A stretch of 64,000 nucleotides of DNA from Rachycentron canadum (lineage: Eukaryota; Chordata; Actinopteri; Carangiformes; Rachycentridae). Position numbers and translations under genes: made by a program. Shown here piece by piece: positions 59,305-64,000 of the stretch. Positions within the stretch are counted from its first letter, which is position 1. Every line of letters begins with the position of its first letter. Under the pieces are notes generated by a model. The model was not told the origin of the DNA. It did no database searches and was given only the letters and a program-made list of their open reading frames with translations. The DNA is taken from positions 21,676,211-21,740,210 of the forward strand of contig CM076650.1 of NCBI GenBank assembly GCA_038496675.1, given 5' to 3'.

Positions 59305-62300
59305 CACACACACACACAAATGGGTCAGGTGGGAAGCCTTCAGGATGTAAACAGTATTGATCCAGCTGTGCTCTCTCACGTGTATATTGCAAATCTTCGG
59401 AGGGTTCAACCCACAAGAGGGGAGCCACTGGACCACATGACGTAACGTGTTTTCAAGCTCCAGGTACAAACCTTAAAATTCTGCTCATACATTCATGCAT
59501 CAGTCAACCTAATCTAACTTGTTATATGAGTCACAGTGCTTTTACTTTTAATACTTTGACCTTTGCTAATAATAACGTACACACTTCAGGAGGATTTTTG
59601 CAGACAAATAAACACACAGGCCACACACACGCCATCCAACCGTCAAGAGGGAAAAAATGTAGCTACTCATTAATGTTGATCCAAAATATCCCAGAGGCGT
59701 TTCACTGGGTTGAGATGTGGTTTCCATCCAAGTATAAAGCAAATAAAAACTGAATTTCCCACAAAACCTGCAAAAAGAAAAATGTGTTTCTCTCCACTAG
59801 TTTTTGTGGTGCATTGATATCAGCAGTTGGTGGTGGTAATCCTCCGGTTGAGTACCACGAAACTGTTGCAGGAGAAGAGGGCACGAGAAATGGCTTAAAT
59901 AAAAGTGTGCTGGGTTAAATCTGAAACAATGGAGAACCAGAAGGAGAATATGATGCATATGTGATATAATTGGCATCCTGATTAGTCCACACTATGGCTG
60001 TGCTAGGACAGCTTGTTATAATGCTGTGCATCCAACCATCCTTACTGATACACCAACTTCACCTTGTCATTTCCTGAATGGAGGCATTTGCATTCACCGT
60101 GTTCTTCCACTCATGTCTTCATGCTTTGGGTCCGTATGTGTCATGGGAATTAAACAGGTTGCTCTCCAGACGTGAAGTGACCCAGAGCGTGCGTAAGGTT
60201 ATGGCGAGGATGATGAAACACCTGTCATTAGAGGTGGCAACAGTTCGCGGGATCCGCGGCGGCAGGTCAGGACACATCCAGTCGATTCGCCAAGAAACTC
60301 CCAACATCAACCGGCCTGATCCCCGGGGCATGGCCACCATCTGCGCACATCACCCATCTTTGTCTCTGCTTACTGCTCCGCCGTGGCCCTGGCTTCCACT
60401 TTTCCCAGTTATAACAGTGGAAACTGGGTCTCCGTGTCTCCAAGTTGGATCCCTGGAGCTGAGAGCTACTCTGAGTCCCACATTCATCATCTCCAAGGCG
60501 GTGGTCAGTGTGTGTGTGTATGTGTGTGTGTGTAGTAGTGGTAGTAGAAGTGGAGGACAACTTTGTAAAGGATAATCTAGTCCTGTCAGCCTGCCTCTCA
60601 TACACACACACTCTCTCTCCCTCTCTATCACACACACACACACAATGGGGGTAAAGCTTCATTACGATCACCAGCTGGAGAGACACCTCACTCCATCTAT
60701 CACACCACTGCAGTCTGGGATTGGAGAATACACACTCTGACGCACACACACACACACACACACACACATACGCCACAAACACTTACATACCCAGAGACTC
60801 AGCACGCAGGTCAGAAGATCAGAGATGTTTTCCAGCCAACAGGAATGATTCAGTGCAGTGATTAGACGTGATACCGATCTCACAATAATGATGCGTCACA
60901 GCTCACAGACTAAATGAGCATTTTTCTTTGGCACCTTCTCCTCCTCCCTCTGACTACAATTCACACCTCTCTCTCGAGTCATGTTAGAATGACGATAGCC
61001 ACTCTGCGATGACGCACTGACCGTTTTAATGCAGATATTTGCAATTCAAAGCCATTAGGTGCACATTTGTTTTTATTTGTAGTTGTCTTTAATGCCAATT
61101 TAAAACATCTCCCGTCCAACCCGCAGTCGCAATTCAACTGAAGTAGGTCAAATATGTGACCGGCTCTGCTTCTCATGTGAAGATCAGTTTACTAATTGCG
61201 GTTACATTATTCACTCTGGGAAAGAATAATGAATGAGGTCTCTTCCGAAGATCTGGAGGAGCGAATAACCGTGCTGGTATCACAGTGATGTCACGGGGGT
61301 TATCTCAAGTTTGTCTTGGAGAGTATGCATTCATAACACGAAGCCTGAACTACCGACTGCAGGGGTGGATTTTTTTTTAAGGCATGGGCAGGGAGGGTCT
61401 AGTGGAAGATGTTATCGAGCACTACGGGAAAGGCAGGATCCACCGTTTTGGGGTTTCACCCAGACTAAAAGTTAAGATATCGCCGCCTTCCGCCGCCCGT
61501 TTGCATGGATGTTCAAAACTGAGTAGTGATGTCAACATGTCTGATCATCAGGGTTATTTCAATACAAGAAAGAACAGTTTTTAAAGGCTAAGTTGTGCTC
61601 CTCATACGTGCGCACAGATCTTGATCTGTAAAGTTGGCAGTCATCCTTAATCTATATCCATCACAAAGCTTTTGTAAAAGCAATATCACAGAAGCCATAA
61701 GTTCAAAGTCAAATAGTCAGTTTTTACTTTTATTTTGTAGGTCTTTTTTTTTTTTAAGTTTATTTCACTTTATAGCGCTGCAGTATAAGTAATTTTCACA
61801 TGCTATTGTGTCACACAATTTCCATTTCCCATAAGTGAAAAGTCTTTGAGTTGAATTTCAATGGCAAACTGACCTGATTCTGACAGTCTAACATGAGACA
61901 CACTGTCACAAAACAAGCCAAAGCCATGTTTTGGCACTTGCATGTAGTTTCTCAAATTGTGTTTTCTCTGCAGAGGAAAAGGAAAATAGAGCAAGAACAA
62001 CATCTGGCCCCAGTGACAGAATCACTGCGAACATGAATTTCTTGTTTTGTTTTCTCTCTTTTTTGTTTTTTCTTCTTTTTCCTTCATTTTCCACAATGCA
62101 CGGCATACCTCTGCCGCACAAATCTGTGTAATGTTTTGAATAATGATATCATCATTGCTCTGGCTGACATCTTACACTGCCAGACAAGCAAGCAATACAC
62201 AGGTGGTTGGAGTAATGGGCTCCACGCCCGCACATACATCTTCCTGATGAGGGTTCTGTATGAAGGAGAGAAAGAAAGATAGAGAGAGAGAGGAGGAAAA

Positions 62301-62916
62301 GAGCCGCCGTAAGAAGGAGAGCGAGGTAAATGATCACGTTTAGCTTGGCTCTGCTGAGTACTGCAAAGTTTTTTCTCTTCTCTTCTCTTCTCCTTCACTC
62401 CCAGGAGTTTAGTACGACCCAAGGCTGAACTCGTAAATTACTATCATGGTCTTCAACACACCAGGAACTAATTAAAATAGAGAGCGAGTGAGGAAAAATA
62501 GAGAGAAAGAAAGAGTGGGAAGTTGGGGGGGGGTTGGGAGGTGAGGGGACTTTCTCACATTGACTCTACATGGTTGGGATACTGTACACTACCAAAATAC
62601 CAAAAGAGAAGAGAAGGGCGGGGGGGGGGGGGGGTTCTGAGAAAACTCGGTCGGCGGTTGTCATTTGGCTCCATTAAGTCCCCCTCCACGAGGGAGCGCC
62701 TGACGCCGCGCTCAAATCGCAGACATTTCCTTTTTCAAAAAACACAACAACAGTTAAAATTGAGGAAACAAGAACCAAATCAGAAACTCAAAGGGAGGAG
62801 AAACTGAATCAAGGCAAGAGAGAGGGAGAGGCAGAGATGCCAGCGTTAAAAACAAAAAACAAAAAAAGAAATAAATAAAAAACCTCCCTATCCTGAGTGC
62901 ACATTTGTTCTTGGTG

Positions 62917-62919
<3 letters not shown>

Positions 62920-62954
<35 letters not shown>
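62920..62954. repeat. T35 homopolymer
   Basis: An uninterrupted run of 35 T, the longest homopolymer in the window. On the - strand it reads as poly-A but no retroposon body is recognisable beside it. Its length in the assembly may be inaccurate. Confidence 0.95.
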
Positions 62955-62958
<4 letters not shown>

Positions 62959-63364
62959 GCGTTGCCTTGACAACCAGAACAATGCTGAAAGGCTCTTTCA
63001 CTCTGATGCTGGCTGAAAATGATTTTCTCCATCATGCATTTAGCAAGCAATTAGTGAGACAGACGAGGAATTTAGCTTAAACCCTGTGTATCTTTCCTGC
63101 TTTCAGAAAATGGAAGGGGTAGATGTGTCGGCATATGTGTGTGTGTGTGTGTGTGTGTGTGTCTTGTGTATGTTGGGGTGGGGGCTAGAGAGTGGAGTGG
63201 AATTTTAATGCACAATATAAGACAGAGCAGAAAAGGGAAATAGAAATAGGAAAAATGAGTTGAATTAAGTTGAAGGGCAAATAGAGAGAGGAGAAATGGG
63301 CATGAGAGGAGAGAGAAAAAAAAATCAAAGAGTATCTGGCCAGTGCTTTTCTTTACAGTAGACC

Positions 63365-63403
63365 CGTGTGTGTGTGTGTGCGTGTGTGTGTGTGCGCGCA
63401 CAA

Positions 63404-63436
<33 letters not shown>

Positions 63437-63442
63437 CGTGCA
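63365..63442. repeat. Compound GT/CG microsatellite
   Basis: GT units with embedded CGTG and GCGCGCAC segments, followed by a second block of pure GT and ATGCGTGCATGCACG. About 78 bp is mostly alternating purine-pyrimidine, another Z-DNA candidate. A separate pure GT array lies at 63136-63162. Confidence 0.92.
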
Positions 63443-63721
63443 TGCACGAGTATATTCATCACACTCAGTGAGACGGGTCTGTTTTCCCCACCCCGGGGCA
63501 CAGGCTCGGCTCTCTGTCTTTGTTGCCATGCCGCTCCCATAGAGGGATCGTCACATCATATTTCTTTGTTAACGCACTGAGAAACAACAGGTCTTGTCAG
63601 AAAATTAGGAGAGAAAAGTAAAGCATGACACATGACGAGCAGCAAAAGGACACAGGGCTGGGGGTGGGGGTTGGGGGTGGGTATAAAGAAACACATCAGA
63701 ATCACATCTCTACATGTGTAT

Positions 63722-63738
63722 GGGGGGGGGGGGGGGGG
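63722..63738 (+). repeat. G17 homopolymer
   Basis: A run of 17 G. A single run this long can itself fold into a G-quadruplex. G-rich sequence also occurs just upstream (GGCTGGGGGTGGGGGTTGGG and following, 63656-63681). Confidence 0.93.
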
Positions 63739-64000
63739 ATTGCAGGTGTCATTTAGAAATTTTAGAATTTTTATTATTTTTTTTTCACAGTGTGGAGGAT
63801 GCTTCCACCATCAAAACACGATCATGTCAAATTGGCTCCCTCTGAGGAAATTGCAGCAGGGTCATTGCCATCCCCTGCACACTGCTCCAAGAAAGAGCAC
63901 AAAAGAGTAATTTGAAGTTTGGTTGAAGTAGTTTTTCAATGTTTATTCTGCTGAGCATTCTTGATGTGCTGCTGTTGAAGCTCTCTCTCCCCCTCCCCCT

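Larger units (their letters stand above)
58205..63999. other. Non-coding stretch rich in low-complexity tracts
   Basis: No gene is supported. It holds the TA/CA microsatellite at 58738-58804, a GA tract near 59272-59303, CA/GT tracts near 60508-60534, 60629-60644 and 60743-60768, purine-rich stretches at 62258-62310 and 63183-63335, and a (TTCTC)n tract at 62371-62391. A G run lies at about 62620-62634, then T35 at 62920-62954, GT arrays at 63136-63162 and 63365-63442, and G17 at 63722-63738. The frame at 60078-60575 is commented on under findings. Confidence 0.5.

Overview
The window looks like a non-coding stretch of a teleost fish genome, probably percomorph. The diagnosis rests on its repeats: a V-SINE-type retroposon with a GGAT-type tail, 3' ends of fish L2-like LINEs, TTAA-flanked piggyBac-type non-autonomous transposons, and several dispersed repeats that I recognise from many teleost assemblies. 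It also has very many (CA/GT)n tracts and A/T homopolymers, and a 390-base run of N that marks an assembly gap. No repeat library was searched, so all family names come from recognition.

I find no protein-coding gene that I would defend. No open frame combines a recognisable domain, splice-site context and normal composition. The longest frames run through CA/GT repeats, through the N run, or through low-complexity sequence. The only protein homology I trust is transposon-derived: remnants of the N-terminus of a piggyBac-like transposase in two elements, and the frameshifted C-terminus of a LINE reverse-transcriptase ORF. The window is therefore intergenic DNA or the inside of a very long intron.

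Layout. 1-8.5 kb holds simple repeats, a 526-bp TTAA-flanked element (2966-3491), two LINE 3' fragments (about 3.9-4.0 and 8.2-8.35 kb) and a GT-flanked teleost repeat (about 6.5-6.7 kb). 8.5-16.4 kb has a 14-bp inverted repeat near 9.05 kb, dispersed repeat fragments, and at 16132-16232 a long imperfect hairpin with microRNA-precursor geometry. 16.4-34 kb is mostly unremarkable, with a 57-bp GT array (23.7 kb), a nearly full-length teleost repeat (26.28-26.76 kb) and an inverted pair of another repeat (29.84-30.29 kb). 34-55 kb contains two related piggyBac-like elements about 20 kb apart in the same orientation, the assembly gap (41978-42367), a SINE with a perfect 12-bp target-site duplication (43.03-43.35 kb), and further repeat fragments. 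55-64 kb has C-rich, G-rich and purine-rich tracts, a TA/CA compound microsatellite, a 35-base T run and a 17-base G run.

The most interesting objects are the 16.1-kb hairpin, the pair of piggyBac-like elements that keep a transposase start, the TSD-bounded SINE, and the inverted repeat pair near 30 kb. There are no operons, CRISPR arrays, rRNA genes or free-standing tRNA genes.
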